Position numbers and translations under genes: made by a program
In this document: positions 33,381 through 43,070 of the stretch, piece after piece
How the letters are laid out: the number at the start of each line of letters is the position of its first letter
Numbering within the stretch: the stretch's first letter is position 1
The notes under the pieces: generated by a model
Seen by the model: only the letters and a program-made list of their open reading frames with translations
What the model was told of the DNA's origin: nothing
Databases searched by the model: none
From: Sphingomonas aerophila
GTDB lineage: Bacteria; Pseudomonadota; Alphaproteobacteria; Sphingomonadales; Sphingomonadaceae
Length of the DNA: 64,000 bases
Direction of reading: 5' to 3'
NCBI RefSeq assembly: GCF_014199305.1
Contig: NZ_JACIJK010000002.1
Coordinates: forward strand, 62,001 to 126,000

Positions 33381-34640
33381 ATGGATCGGGTGGTACAAGC
33401 GCGCCGCTGGCCGCGTGCGGTGCCCTGGATTGCCGGAAGCGCCCTCCTTGCGGTCCTGCTTGCGCTTTTCTGGACCTATGCCCCACGCCAGGGCTCACAG
33501 ACGATCTCCAGCGACCGGCTGACCATTTCAACGGTGCACAACGGCACGTTCGAGGACTTCATCCCGCTGCGCGCTCGCGTAACGCCGCTACTCACGGTTT
33601 ATCTCGATGCGATCGAGGGCGGTCGTGTCGAGAAGATCCTGGTCGAGGACGGCGCCATGCTGGCCAAGGGTCAGCCCATCGTAGAGTTGTCCAATGCGGA
33701 ATTGCAGCTTTCCACACTAGCGCGGCAGACAGAAGTCGAGCAGCAGATCAACAATATGCGCTCGCAGGAGCTGGCGCTGTCGCAGACACGGCTCACCAAT
33801 GAACGGGCGATTCTGGAAGCCGGGCTCGCGCTCCAGAAAACGCGACTTCAATTCAATCGCGAGGCGCCGCTGGCGAACCGCGGCTTTGTGACCGGCAGGC
33901 AGTTTGCCGACACCACCGCGCAGCTCCGATATGAACAGGACCGCCTCGCCGCGCTCCGCCGCGGCCAGGCGAACGACGAGCGGCTTCAGTCGAGCCAATT
34001 GGCGCAGCAACGCGCCTCCATGGGCTCGATGCAGTCCGGCCTCGCGATCGCACGCGACAATCTCGACGCCTTGAAGCTACGCGCACCTGTCCCGGGGCAA
34101 TTGTCCGGCTTCAATCTTCAGGTGGGCGAGTCCCTGTCACGTGGCCAGCGGATCGGCCAGGTCGACAGCCCGGGCCGCAACAAGTTGATGGCGGGCATTG
34201 ACGAATTCTATCTCGGCCGCGTTCAGCTCGGCCAGAAGGCGTCCGTCGACTGGAACGGAAGAAGCTTTGCGGCGAAGGTCACCAAGATCTACCCGCAGGT
34301 GCAGAACGGCCAGTTCCAGGTCGACTTTCAGTTTACGGCCGCGGAACCGTCCGACATCCAGCGCGGCCAGACGCTTCAGGCCAAGCTGGTTCTGGGCGAT
34401 CCGGCCCCAGCGCGCATCATCCCCAACGGCGCCTTTTACAACGAGACGGGCGGCGCGTTCGTGTTCGTCGTCTCGCCGGATGGCACCTCTGCGGTGAAGC
34501 GGTCCGTACGCCTCGGCCGCCGCAACGATGCCGCGATCGAAGTGCTCGACGGGCTGGATGCCGGCGAGCGCGTCGTCACCTCCCCCTATACCGGTTTCGC
34601 CGACAAGGACCGGCTCGACCTTTCCATCGCAAAGGATTGA
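33381..34640 (+). CDS. MacA/HlyD-type periplasmic adaptor
   Basis: Membrane-fusion protein linking an inner-membrane ABC transporter to an outer-membrane channel. 419 residues from ATG 33381, giving a one-pass anchor (VPWIAGSALLAVLLALFW). A lipoyl-like half follows (EKILVEDGAMLAKGQPIVEL), then a helical hairpin of ~110 residues (Gln/Ala/Leu-rich, residues ~95-215), the second lipoyl half (LRAPVPGQLSGFNLQVGE) and beta-barrel domains. The open frame extends upstream; GTG 33318, coupled to the small ORF, is an alternative start. No TolC-like gene is in the operon. Confidence 0.9.
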   Translation: MDRVVQARRWPRAVPWIAGSALLAVLLALFWTYAPRQGSQTISSDRLTISTVHNGTFEDFIPLRARVTPLLTVYLDAIEGGRVEKILVEDGAMLAKGQPIVELSNAELQLSTLARQTEVEQQINNMRSQELALSQTRLTNERAILEAGLALQKTRLQFNREAPLANRGFVTGRQFADTTAQLRYEQDRLAALRRGQANDERLQSSQLAQQRASMGSMQSGLAIARDNLDALKLRAPVPGQLSGFNLQVGESLSRGQRIGQVDSPGRNKLMAGIDEFYLGRVQLGQKASVDWNGRSFAAKVTKIYPQVQNGQFQVDFQFTAAEPSDIQRGQTLQAKLVLGDPAPARIIPNGAFYNETGGAFVFVVSPDGTSAVKRSVRLGRRNDAAIEVLDGLDAGERVVTSPYTGFADKDRLDLSIAKD

Positions 34641-34642
34641 CC

Positions 34643-35323
34643 ATGCTTCACATGCGCGCGCTCTCTCGCGTTTATCGTACCGACATGGTGGAAACGACCG
34701 CGCTCGACGCGATCGACCTGGACATCGGCGACGGCGAGTTCGTCGCGATCATGGGCCCGTCGGGGTGCGGCAAGTCGACGCTCCTGAACCTGATGGGAAT
34801 GCTCGACCTGCCCAGCAGCGGATCGTACATGTTCGCCGGCCAGGAAGTGGCGGACCTGCCGGAAGCGAAGCTTGCCACGGTTCGCAAGGCGAGCATCGGG
34901 TTCATCTTCCAAAGCTTTAATCTGGTCGACGAGCTGACGGTGCGTGAGAATGTGGAGCTCGCACTTCTGTACCACGATGTGCCCGCCGCGGAACGCAAGC
35001 GTCGGACCGACGAAGTTATGGACCGTGTCGGCATCGCGCACAGAGCCCGCCATCGCCCGAGCCAGCTATCGGGTGGCCAGCAGCAGCGCGTCGCGGTTGC
35101 CCGCGCCCTTGTCGCCGAACCCAAGCTGATCCTCGCGGACGAGCCGACGGGCAACCTCGACACCAACCATGGCGAGGAGGTGATGCGTATGCTCCAGACG
35201 CTGAACGCGGCAGGTTCGACGATCGTGATGGTCACTCACTCGCCCGCCCATGCCGACTACGCCAGCCGGGTCGTCAACATGCTCGACGGGCGTGTCCTCC
35301 AAGAGCGTCTCCGGGCCGCCTGA
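34643..35323 (+). CDS. MacB/LolD-type ABC transporter ATPase
   Basis: A 226-residue ATPase. Walker A is GPSGCGKST, the Q-loop follows at [13 protein letters not shown], the signature is [16 protein letters not shown], Walker B is [12 protein letters not shown], and the switch His is in [11 protein letters not shown]. The [10 protein letters not shown] form is diagnostic of the MacB/LolD/FtsE class that drives mechanotransmission rather than direct transport. Start ATG 34643 has AAAGGA upstream and directly follows the adaptor stop. Confidence 0.94.
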   Translation: MLHMRALSRVYRTDMVETTALDAIDLDIGDGEFVAIMGPSGCGKSTLLNLMGMLDLPSSGSYMFAGQEVADLPEAKLATVRKASIGFIFQSFNLVDELTVRENVELALLYHDVPAAERKRRTDEVMDRVGIAHRARHRPSQLSGGQQQRVAVARALVAEPKLILADEPTGNLDTNHGEEVMRMLQTLNAAGSTIVMVTHSPAHADYASRVVNMLDGRVLQERLRAA

Positions 35324-35352
35324 TCATCTTCTCCCGCATTCGGAGCACTGCC

Positions 35353-37869
35353 ATGTGGCGCAACTATATCACCGTCGGCCTTCGCGCTTTGGCGAAGAAC
35401 CGGGCGTACAGCGCGATTAACATCGTCGGCCTTGCGCTGGGTCTGGCGACCTGCGTGCTGATCTTGCTCTATGTTCGTTACGAGACGAGCTACGACGCAT
35501 GGTTGCCCGATGCCGACCGCGTGTTCCAGGTGCAGACCCATTATGCCGCGACACCGTCAGGCGGTGAGGAGATGCACCTGCAGATGAGCGGCATCGTCGT
35601 CGGCCGCACGTTAAGGAAGGACTATCCGCAGCAGGTCGAGAAACTTGTCTGGGTCCGTAGCTTCGGCCCGATCGTCATCCAGGATGGCCAGGCCAGCAAG
35701 ATCGAGAACCTGCGCAGTGTGGACGACAACCTGTTCGACATCTTCAAGGTGCCGTTCGTTCATGGCTCACCTGAAACCGCCCTGCCGGACTCTCACTCGA
35801 TTACGCTGTCCGAAAGCGAAGCGAGGCGCCGCTTCGGCGACGCCAATCCGATGGGCCGGACACTCACCCTCGTCGAGAACACTGGCCCTGTCGATTACAA
35901 GATCACCGGCGTCTTCAAGGACTGGCCGAAGAACTCGAGCTTCAGTGCAAATGCCGTCGCGCGCATGGACCTCGACACGCAATTCGCGGATCGTGTGTCG
36001 CAGCTTACGAGCTGGACCAACCAGCAGGGCTGGAACTTCGTGAAGCTGCGGTCACCGAACGATGCTGGACTGATCTACAGCCAGATGCCCGCCTGGGAAA
36101 AGCGGAACATCCCGGACTTGCCCAGCGAAGGACGCAAGGACAATCCGGGCGACTTCCAGGATTACCGTTTAGCCAACATTCGCGATGTTCACCTCGGCCA
36201 AGCGCAGGACGGGTCGATCACGCCTGGCAATGATCATCTGACCGTGCTGACATTCGCGATCATCGCATTGCTTGTGCTTGGCATGGCCTGCGTAAACTTC
36301 ACGAATCTCGCCACCGCACGCGCCTCGCAACGAGCGCGCGAGGTTGCCCTGCGCAAGGTGCTCGGCGCCTCGCGACGTCAGCTGATCATGCAGTTCCTCG
36401 CGGAGTCGATCCTCGTTGCAGCCATTGCGATGCTGGTCGCGCTCGCCGCAGTGGAGCTCCTCTTGCCGGCCTTCAGCGCGTTCCTCCGCGCGGATATCGA
36501 ACTTCACTATTTCGGGGCTGGCGGGATCCTGTTGCCAGTTGTCGTGCTGGTGCTTTTGGTCGGCCTGATGGCGGGCCTTTACCCCGCCTTCTATCTGTCC
36601 CGGTTTGAACCCGCCAAGATCCTGAAAGCGAACAAGTCTTCCGCTGACGCGCAAGGCTCCGGCCACCTCCGCAACGCATTGGTCATTGCCCAGTTCGCGG
36701 TGTCGATCGGCCTCATCATCTGCACCGGGATCATCTATGCGCAAACGGTTTATGCCCGAACCGCCGATGCGGGATACAGGCGCGACGGCCTGCTTCAGAT
36801 CGGCAACCTTGGATATCGAGGGGTCGAGAAGCGCGACGCCCTGGTCGTCGAGCAGATCCGCCGTGTTCCGGGCGTAGAAGCCGCCGCCCGATCCCAGATT
36901 GCGGTAGATCCTGGCGGGAATTCGGTAAGCAGTGTGTATCGGGAGGGGTCGACCGATTCCGTCGATCTTGGCTCGTACGCCGTCGAATACGGCTTCTTCC
37001 GCGCGATGGGGATGAACATCGTTGCGGGCCGCGACTTCTCGGAGGCACAAAGCCGGGACGACACTACCACGCCAGTGCCATCCGACCCGGGATTCCCGGC
37101 AATTGCACGCGCGCTTGCCCAACGCGGCGCCAATGTGGTCATCACCGAAGAAGCAAGTCGTCGGCTGGGCTTCAGGTCACCGCAGGCTGCAATCGGTGCG
37201 CGCCTGCGGACCGAACTGTTGCCGAGCGAATACGGCCTTGTGCCCATCACGGTTGTCGGTGTCGTGCAGGACGCCCGCTTCCGCTCGATACGCGATCCGC
37301 TTCAGCCCATCGTCTACACCGCACAACGGGACCTTTTTTCCGATCTCCTTGTACGGTTCTCGGGCAGTCCGAGCCTGGTTCGCGAAGCCGTGGAACGGGT
37401 CTGGAAGCGCGTTATCCCGCAGGTACCGTTCGAAGGTCGCTTCGCGGACGACATCGTTCGGGAGCAATATGATCAGGAGGCCGCGCGTGGTCAGTTGTTC
37501 GCCGCCTTCGCCGTTCTCGCCGTGGTGATTGGCTGCCTGGGCCTTTTCGGCCTGGCCGCGTTCACGGCCGAACGACGCACGAAGGAGATCGGCATCCGCA
37601 AGGTGCTGGGCGCCCGCACCCGCGACATTGTCCGCCTGCTGGTCTGGCAGTTCAGCCGGCCGGTGCTGATCGCGAACCTGATTGCCTGGCCTGTCGCGTG
37701 GTGGCTGATGCGAAGCTGGCTAAACGGGTTCGACGTTCGGATCGCGCTCACGCCTGTTCCGTTTCTCCTGGCCGGCCTGCTCGCATTGGTGATCGCAATC
37801 GTCACGGTTGCAGGCCATGCCTATCGCGTGGCGCGTACCAGCCCCGTGATCGCCCTTCGCTACGAGTAG
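35353..37869 (+). CDS. FtsX-like ABC transporter permease, 838 aa
   Basis: A duplicated MacB-PCD/FtsX permease. The N-terminal membrane helix (INIVGLALGLATCVLILLYV) is followed by a periplasmic domain of ~230 residues. A three-helix FtsX domain follows near residues 290-420 (ATARASQRAREVALRKVLGASRRQLIMQF), then a second periplasmic domain, and a second FtsX domain at the C-terminus (ERRTKEIGIRKVLGARTRDIV). Repeated EVALRKVLGA/EIGIRKVLGA are the coupling helices. Twice-FtsX permeases export large hydrophobic or peptide substrates or shape the envelope; the substrate here is unknown. Last gene of the sigma-54 operon. Confidence 0.92.
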   Translation: MWRNYITVGLRALAKNRAYSAINIVGLALGLATCVLILLYVRYETSYDAWLPDADRVFQVQTHYAATPSGGEEMHLQMSGIVVGRTLRKDYPQQVEKLVWVRSFGPIVIQDGQASKIENLRSVDDNLFDIFKVPFVHGSPETALPDSHSITLSESEARRRFGDANPMGRTLTLVENTGPVDYKITGVFKDWPKNSSFSANAVARMDLDTQFADRVSQLTSWTNQQGWNFVKLRSPNDAGLIYSQMPAWEKRNIPDLPSEGRKDNPGDFQDYRLANIRDVHLGQAQDGSITPGNDHLTVLTFAIIALLVLGMACVNFTNLATARASQRAREVALRKVLGASRRQLIMQFLAESILVAAIAMLVALAAVELLLPAFSAFLRADIELHYFGAGGILLPVVVLVLLVGLMAGLYPAFYLSRFEPAKILKANKSSADAQGSGHLRNALVIAQFAVSIGLIICTGIIYAQTVYARTADAGYRRDGLLQIGNLGYRGVEKRDALVVEQIRRVPGVEAAARSQIAVDPGGNSVSSVYREGSTDSVDLGSYAVEYGFFRAMGMNIVAGRDFSEAQSRDDTTTPVPSDPGFPAIARALAQRGANVVITEEASRRLGFRSPQAAIGARLRTELLPSEYGLVPITVVGVVQDARFRSIRDPLQPIVYTAQRDLFSDLLVRFSGSPSLVREAVERVWKRVIPQVPFEGRFADDIVREQYDQEAARGQLFAAFAVLAVVIGCLGLFGLAAFTAERRTKEIGIRKVLGARTRDIVRLLVWQFSRPVLIANLIAWPVAWWLMRSWLNGFDVRIALTPVPFLLAGLLALVIAIVTVAGHAYRVARTSPVIALRYE

Positions 37870-37927
37870 CGCAGCGCCGTTCGGATGGCGCGGCCGTACC
37901 CAAGCGAGCATTAGGAAAGGTTCCCGA

Positions 37928-38218
37928 TCAGCCCGCAATGTCGAATGCCGTGAGAAGGATCGGCGGCTCTCCCCCGAGCCGTGCGACAAACTCACGTCGG
38001 GCAATGCGGTGGATGTCTGCCTCGTTTTCGACGAAGACCTCGATCGCGGTTTCCCGGTCGATGCCGTCCCGGTCCGGGTCGAGTAGCTCCAGAAGCGCCT
38101 CGGCGGTGATCAGGAACTCGACCGCGCCCAAGTCGGTGTGGCCAAGGAACCCGATGGCTTCCCGATCCGGGACCCACTCCCAGTCTCCAGGTTCGAAGCG
38201 GACACTGGCCTTTGCCAC
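37928..38218 (-). CDS. DUF1488-like small protein, 96 aa
   Basis: It reads VRFEPGDWEWVPDREAIGFL, then VEFLITAEALLELL and a C-terminal IHRIARREFVARLGG with ILLTAFDI, the layout of DUF1488 proteins as I know them. Function unknown. I chose GTG 38218, one base after the stop of the upstream small gene, with GAGG 6 nt before it; the frame itself is open for another 71 codons inside that gene. It is co-transcribed with the upstream small gene. Confidence 0.6.
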   Translation of the reverse strand: MAKASVRFEPGDWEWVPDREAIGFLGHTDLGAVEFLITAEALLELLDPDRDGIDRETAIEVFVENEADIHRIARREFVARLGGEPPILLTAFDIAG

Positions 38219-38219
38219 G

Positions 38220-38504
38220 TCAGTCCTCACCTCCACCGGCCGGGAGGCGCCCGGCCAAGGCGAGAATACTATCGCCGTTGAACCTGTCGTGTAATGCGCC
38301 ATCGATCTGAACAGGACGCTCGGGCGTGAGCACCGCTGCCGACCTGTGCTCCGGATCCAGGGCGCCCCAGGCACGAACCGCACCTTCAAGGCTGGTGACC
38401 TCCGCCACGTCCTCGCTGCCGCGCGGCACATTCTCGAGTGCGGCGCTCATCCGCCATTCAATTTGCGGAGTTTTGGCGCTCTCGGTCCAGCTTGCCTCGG
38501 TCAT
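38220..38504 (-). CDS. Hypothetical acidic small protein, 94 aa
   Basis: No family recognised. The protein is soluble, acidic, and begins MTEASWTESAKTPQIEWRM; the middle reads VRAWGALDPEHRSAAVLTPE. ATG 38504 has AGGAGA 9 nt upstream (a TTG one codon earlier is possible). Its stop abuts the DUF1488-like gene start, indicating one transcript. Third-position GC and charge balance support coding. Confidence 0.6.
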   Translation of the reverse strand: MTEASWTESAKTPQIEWRMSAALENVPRGSEDVAEVTSLEGAVRAWGALDPEHRSAAVLTPERPVQIDGALHDRFNGDSILALAGRLPAGGGED

Positions 38505-38668
38505 CAACTCAGGTCTCCTGGCTGCCGACTATGCGGCAGCTCTGACCATCAAGCGCTTCTGGTGCTTCCATGTTCCTACAAGGCTGCCGTAGGACGGCCG
38601 CAATCAGACCTTCGAAGCTCGCCGACGTCCACTCCCGTCCATCCTGCGCCTTTGAGACACTGCTCCCG

Positions 38669-39451
38669 TCAGCTTGCCGGACCGTTCAATTCGATCCAGG
38701 TCGGGGCGTGGTCGCTGGTCTTTTCCCACCCGCGAACCTGCCGTGCCACCCCTCCATTCTTCAGACGGCCCGCAATCGATGGGCTCAGGAGGAGGTGGTC
38801 GATCCGGAGTCCGGCATCGCGCCCGAACGCGTTCCGGAAGTAGTCCCAGAATGTATAAATCGTCTCGTCCGGGTAGATGCGGCGCAGCGAGTCCGCCCAG
38901 CCCTGCTCCAGCAGCCGCGCGTACAGCGCCCGAACCTCTGGAGCGAACAACGCGTCGTCCGTCCACCGCTCCGGCTTATACACGTCGCGCTCTGTCGGCA
39001 TGACGTTAAAGTCGCCTGCAAGGACGACGGGAGCGCCGGTGGCGAGCAGCGCTGCCGCGTGGTCGATCAGCCGTTCGAACCAGGCAAGCTTGTAGTCGAA
39101 TTTCGGCCCCGGCCGCGGATTTCCATTGGGGAGGTACAGGCCCCCGACAATGACACCAGCGATAGCAGCCTCGATGTACCGGCTTTGCGAGGGGTCGGGG
39201 TCGCCCGGCAGCCCCCGTCGCGTTTCGTGGATCTCACCCACCCGGCTAAGGAGCGCCACCCCGTTCCAGCTCTTCTGCCCGTGCCAGATCGCTTCATAGC
39301 CGAGGTCGCGGATCGGGCCTTCCGGAAATTTGTCCTGCGGCGCCTTGAGCTCCTGCAAGCACACGATGTCTGGGCGCTCTTCTTCCAGCCACCGCAGCAA
39401 CACCGGGAGACGGCCGTTGACGCCGTTCACGTTGTACGTGGCAATCCTCAT
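38669..39451 (-). CDS. xth: Exodeoxyribonuclease III (AP endonuclease)
   Basis: DNA-repair nuclease of the exonuclease III/endonuclease-exonuclease-phosphatase fold, 260 residues. Metal and catalytic residues are visible: Asn in TYNVNGVNGR, Glu in CLQELKAPQ, the Asp/Asn pair in AGDFNVMP, Asp in RIDHLLLS, and the catalytic SDH in KTSDHAPTW. Length and start (MRIATYNVNG) fit XthA. Monocistronic and divergent from the M3 peptidase gene across a 226-bp gap. Confidence 0.95.
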   Translation of the reverse strand: MRIATYNVNGVNGRLPVLLRWLEEERPDIVCLQELKAPQDKFPEGPIRDLGYEAIWHGQKSWNGVALLSRVGEIHETRRGLPGDPDPSQSRYIEAAIAGVIVGGLYLPNGNPRPGPKFDYKLAWFERLIDHAAALLATGAPVVLAGDFNVMPTERDVYKPERWTDDALFAPEVRALYARLLEQGWADSLRRIYPDETIYTFWDYFRNAFGRDAGLRIDHLLLSPSIAGRLKNGGVARQVRGWEKTSDHAPTWIELNGPAS

Positions 39452-39677
39452 CGATGATCCGGCAAAGCGTGGCTGGCCAGCACTGCAAGTGTCGAGGAGG
39501 GCGAGAGTCCGACATTGTCGATCGTCCTCAGCTCGCAGGGTGTCGGCATCTCCAACAGACTCCCGTCACGAGGACTAGTTCCAGCCCCAATCCACCGATC
39601 GTGACGCTTTAGTCTCGTCAAGGGCAAGCGTTTCAAGGAGCATTCCAAAGCCGGCGTGATTACCCCACATAGATGGC

Positions 39678-41705
39678 ATGACCATCGACACTCTGCTTCG
39701 CCCAGACGGACTGCCCCGCTTCAAAGAGATCAAACCCGAGAAGGTAGGACCTGCCCTGCATGAGGCGATCGCGGCACAGGAAGCTGTGGTGAAGGAGCTC
39801 ACCGCAGAACTTCCGACCAGCTTCGACGAAGTCTGGATGCCGCTTGAGCGGACCGCGAACAAGGTGGATGGGTTGTGGTCTTCGGTGTCTCACCTTCATG
39901 CGGTTGCGGACACGCCTGAACTGCGTGCGGCCCACGCTGCGGGCCAGGCGCAGCTTGTTGAGCACCAGATGAAGTTGCAGCAGAACCGAGCATTATTTGA
40001 TCTGCTTACCCGGCTGTCGGCCTCGCCAGCCTTTGCCGAACTGCCCACATCCGACCGTGTTGCCGTCGAGCACGCCTTGCGGGACTTCACCCTCTCCGGC
40101 GTTGCCCTGGACGACGGAGCACGGGCCCGCTTCGCCCAAGTCTCCGTCGAGCTGTCAACGCTAATGACCGAGTTCGGCAGCGCGGTTTTAGACGCAACGG
40201 AGGCCTGGTCCGAGCACATCCTGGACGAGCAGCGCCTTTCAGGCCTGTCGGAAGCGGATAAGTCCATGCTGGCATCCGCCGCCAGGGCAACGGATCTCGA
40301 TGGCTGGCTGGTAACCCTGCAGCAGCCGAGTGTCATCGCGGTCCTGACGTTTGCGGAAGATCGCGACCTTCGCGCCCGGGTCTATGAAGCCTATGGCACT
40401 CGCGCCTCGAACCGCGGCCCTAACGCGGGACAGTTCGACAACTCCGACCGCATCACCCGCATTCTGGAGCTGCGGCGGGAGGCGGCCACGCTGCTTGGCT
40501 ATCCCGATCCTGTTGCGCTCTCCCTGGCAACCAAGATGGCACCCGATGCCGGCGAGGTTCTGACCTTCCTTCGGGATCTTGCGCGCCGTGCCAAGCCGGC
40601 TGCCGAGCGTGAGCTCGCCGAACTCCGCGCGTTCGCGTCCGAGGATCTGGGGATCGCGGACCTCCAGCCCTGGGACGTGACCTTCGCGGCCGAGCGCCTG
40701 CGTCGAGCGCGTTACCTGGTCGATGAACACGCGGTTCGCGCCTATTTTCCCGTTGAGCGCGTCCTGGCAGGGTGGCAGAAACTGCTGGGCCAGTTGTACG
40801 GCGTCCAGCTTGTCGAGCGTCACGACGTCGAGCTGTGGCATGAGGACGCGCGCTACTTTGACGTGGTCGGCAGTGACGGCGCCGCCTTTGCCGGACTCTA
40901 CCTTGACCTGCATGCACGGCCCGGCAAGCGCGGCGGCGCCTGGATGGCAGAGGCACGTCCGCGGCTACGCAATGGTGAGGTCGTGACGGGCCCGGTGGCC
41001 TATATGGTCTGCAACTTCGCCCCCAAAAGTGATGATGCGCCTTCCTTGCTGTCTCACTCGGACGTCCTGACGCTCCTTCATGAGACGGGGCACTGTCTCC
41101 ACCTTCTGTTCACGGAGGTGGACCGACCGAGCATCGCCGGGACGAACGGCTTCGAGTGGGACGCTGTTGAGCTGCCCAGTCAGCTCATGGAGGACTTCGC
41201 CTGGGATCCGGTGGTGTTGACCAACATGTCCGGCCACCATGCCAGGGGCGAGCCGCTGCCGGCTGAATTCTTCGACCGGCTGCTGTCGGCGCGGCAGTTT
41301 CAGTCGGGGATGTTCATCGTTCGACAGATCGAATTCGCCATGTTCGACCTGCTGCTCCACCTCGGCACGCTCGGGTCCGACCCGATGGAGGTGATCGAGG
41401 CCGTGCGCGAAGAGGTCGCGGTGATCCGCCCGCCGGAATGGCACCGGCTTCCCCACGCTTTCTCTCATATCTTCGCCGGCGGTTATGCGTCGGGCTATTA
41501 CAGTTATCTCTGGGCCGAGGTGCTGGCCGCCGATGGGTTTCGGCGCTTTGCTGAGGCTGGCTTGCTCGACCGCAACGTCGGTGACGCCTTCCGGCACGAG
41601 GTGCTCGCCAAGGGTGCCAGCCGACCGGCGGCGGACAGCTTTCGCGCGTTCAGGGGTCGTGATCCGGACCCCACTGCGATGCTGCTGCGGCGGGGACTGC
41701 TCTGA
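39678..41705 (+). CDS. M3-family metallopeptidase (oligopeptidase A / Dcp type)
   Basis: Cytosolic zinc oligopeptidase of 675 residues. The zinc motif is HETGHCLH (HExxH) in TLLHETGHCLHLLF; the third ligand Glu follows about 25 residues later in WDAVELPSQLMED. There is no signal peptide. The C-terminus has the M3 hallmark HIFAGGYASGYYSYLWAEVL. Its role is degradation of short peptides, including cleaved signal peptides. OpdA-like versus Dcp-like cannot be fixed from sequence reading alone. Confidence 0.94.
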   Translation: MTIDTLLRPDGLPRFKEIKPEKVGPALHEAIAAQEAVVKELTAELPTSFDEVWMPLERTANKVDGLWSSVSHLHAVADTPELRAAHAAGQAQLVEHQMKLQQNRALFDLLTRLSASPAFAELPTSDRVAVEHALRDFTLSGVALDDGARARFAQVSVELSTLMTEFGSAVLDATEAWSEHILDEQRLSGLSEADKSMLASAARATDLDGWLVTLQQPSVIAVLTFAEDRDLRARVYEAYGTRASNRGPNAGQFDNSDRITRILELRREAATLLGYPDPVALSLATKMAPDAGEVLTFLRDLARRAKPAAERELAELRAFASEDLGIADLQPWDVTFAAERLRRARYLVDEHAVRAYFPVERVLAGWQKLLGQLYGVQLVERHDVELWHEDARYFDVVGSDGAAFAGLYLDLHARPGKRGGAWMAEARPRLRNGEVVTGPVAYMVCNFAPKSDDAPSLLSHSDVLTLLHETGHCLHLLFTEVDRPSIAGTNGFEWDAVELPSQLMEDFAWDPVVLTNMSGHHARGEPLPAEFFDRLLSARQFQSGMFIVRQIEFAMFDLLLHLGTLGSDPMEVIEAVREEVAVIRPPEWHRLPHAFSHIFAGGYASGYYSYLWAEVLAADGFRRFAEAGLLDRNVGDAFRHEVLAKGASRPAADSFRAFRGRDPDPTAMLLRRGLL

Positions 41706-41740
41706 TTTGCAGAGCAGGCTGCCACGCTCCGCGCGGCAGC
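41698..41740 (+). terminator. Two tandem hairpins at the end of the M3 peptidase gene
   Basis: TGCTCTG and CAGAGCA (loop ATTTG, containing the stop codon) form a 7-bp stem. GCTGCC and GGCAGC, 2 nt further on, form a second. Only AAAT follows, not a U-run, so intrinsic termination is doubtful. The pair probably marks the 3' end of the transcript. Confidence 0.4.
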
Positions 41741-41858
41741 AAATCTTGGTTGCTACGCGGTGGGCTATCGTAAGAGGTGTACCAGAGACACCTCCAGCGA
41801 CCGAACATGTAATACCCCGCGATACGGAGAAATTGTCGGAGCTACCCGTTCCTGGCGG

Positions 41859-42686
41859 ATGGACACTGAGGGCGCCGATCCAGCGATAGAGGAAATCAAG
41901 GCAGCCGACGCCAAGGAGCTTCACCGTGCGGTCCGTGAAGAGGGCCAAGCGGAACTCGACCGTCGCACCCCGTCCTTGCTTTGGTCCGCTCTCGCCGGTG
42001 GGCTGGCGATCAACGCCTCGTTGATCGCAGAGGGGGCAATTCATGCCATGACGCCGGAAACGCCCTGGCGACACCTCATCGTGAGCCTTGGCTACCCGCT
42101 TGGATTCCTCCTGGTCGTGCTCGGGCGAATGCAGTTCTTCACCGAAAGCACCATCACGGCGATGCTGCCCCTCGTGAGCCGACCTTCAGGAGCGACGGCC
42201 TGGAAAACGGTGCGGCTCTGGACGCTGGTACTGATCGGCAACCTTGCCGGTACGGCTCTGGCGACCCTCGCGCTTGCGCACGTCCCGCTGGCAGACCCGC
42301 CGCTCCAGGACGCAATGGTTGCTGTTTCCGCCGCTATCCTGAAGCATGACGCGACCTCGACTTTCTGGACGGCAATACCGGCGGGCTTCATGATCGCGAG
42401 CATCGCGTGGGTGCTGCCCAACGCGCGCGAGCAATCATTCCTGGTGATCTTCGTTGTCACTTACGTGGTCGGGGCGGCCAATTTCAGCCACTCGGTCGTG
42501 GGTTCTGCAGAAGCTTTCACTCTGCTCTGGGCCGGGCGCATCGATCTTGCGGGCGCGCTACTGGGCTCCATCATGCCTGCTGTATTAGGCAATCTCGTCG
42601 GCGGAGCGGGGCTGTTCGCGCTGCTTGCCCACGGCCAGGTTCACAGCGAGATGGTTGACGAAGGCAAAGCGTCAGAGCTGCCGTAA
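41859..42686 (+). CDS. Formate/nitrite transporter (FNT) family channel
   Basis: A 275-residue inner-membrane channel. Six hydrophobic segments start near SLLWSALAGGLAINASL. The FNT landmarks are FTESTITAMLP, NLAGTALAT, and AANFSHSVVGSAEAFTLLWAG (conserved Asn and His in NFSHS). This layout is closer to the YfdC subgroup than to FocA. An acidic/basic cytosolic stretch of ~40 residues precedes TM1. ATG 41859 follows GGCGG; the frame opens 33 codons earlier but that part is not protein-like. Substrate is likely a small monovalent anion. Confidence 0.88.
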   Translation: MDTEGADPAIEEIKAADAKELHRAVREEGQAELDRRTPSLLWSALAGGLAINASLIAEGAIHAMTPETPWRHLIVSLGYPLGFLLVVLGRMQFFTESTITAMLPLVSRPSGATAWKTVRLWTLVLIGNLAGTALATLALAHVPLADPPLQDAMVAVSAAILKHDATSTFWTAIPAGFMIASIAWVLPNAREQSFLVIFVVTYVVGAANFSHSVVGSAEAFTLLWAGRIDLAGALLGSIMPAVLGNLVGGAGLFALLAHGQVHSEMVDEGKASELP

Positions 42687-43070
42687 GCGGCTGCTTGCGG
42701 CGTTGCCGTCGTTGAAGCTGTTCCCCGTTCTTAAGAGGCTAGGCCTACAGGATTGGCTCTGGCGCGATTGGAGCGGGTTTCCGAACGGAGCGGCTCACGC
42801 CGATTCAGACTGAACACGCCGATCGCTCCCGCTCACGCCCCGGCCAGCACCCAGCGCGCAATGCGTCCAGCCTGCAACCTATGAACCACCCTCGCGCCGT
42901 AAAACATGAACACGGTCAGCCGCCTCTGCTCCACCGCCACCTTGGCAGCACCAATGGAGCCGGCCGGGAGGACCGCAAGATCGGCGGCCCGCCCAGCGCT
43001 TCCGATAGTCCGGTTGAAGGCTTAGCTGCGGCCTCGCATGGGTCGTTGAACTACGCCCTGCGCAGCTCGC
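42687..43070. other. 384-nt gap between FNT gene and ferredoxin reductase
   Basis: No supported gene. On the minus strand a ~65-codon frame (about 43021-42840) reads AFNRTIGSAGRAADLAVLPA and later QRRLTVFMFYGARVVHRL, which is protein-like but has no start codon upstream; it could be a relic. No clear promoter or terminator was recognised. Confidence 0.35.

Noticed and set aside
39448..39648. 66-aa minus-strand frame between exonuclease III and the M3 peptidase
   Set aside because: It overlaps the exonuclease start, has no RBS and no protein-like pattern.
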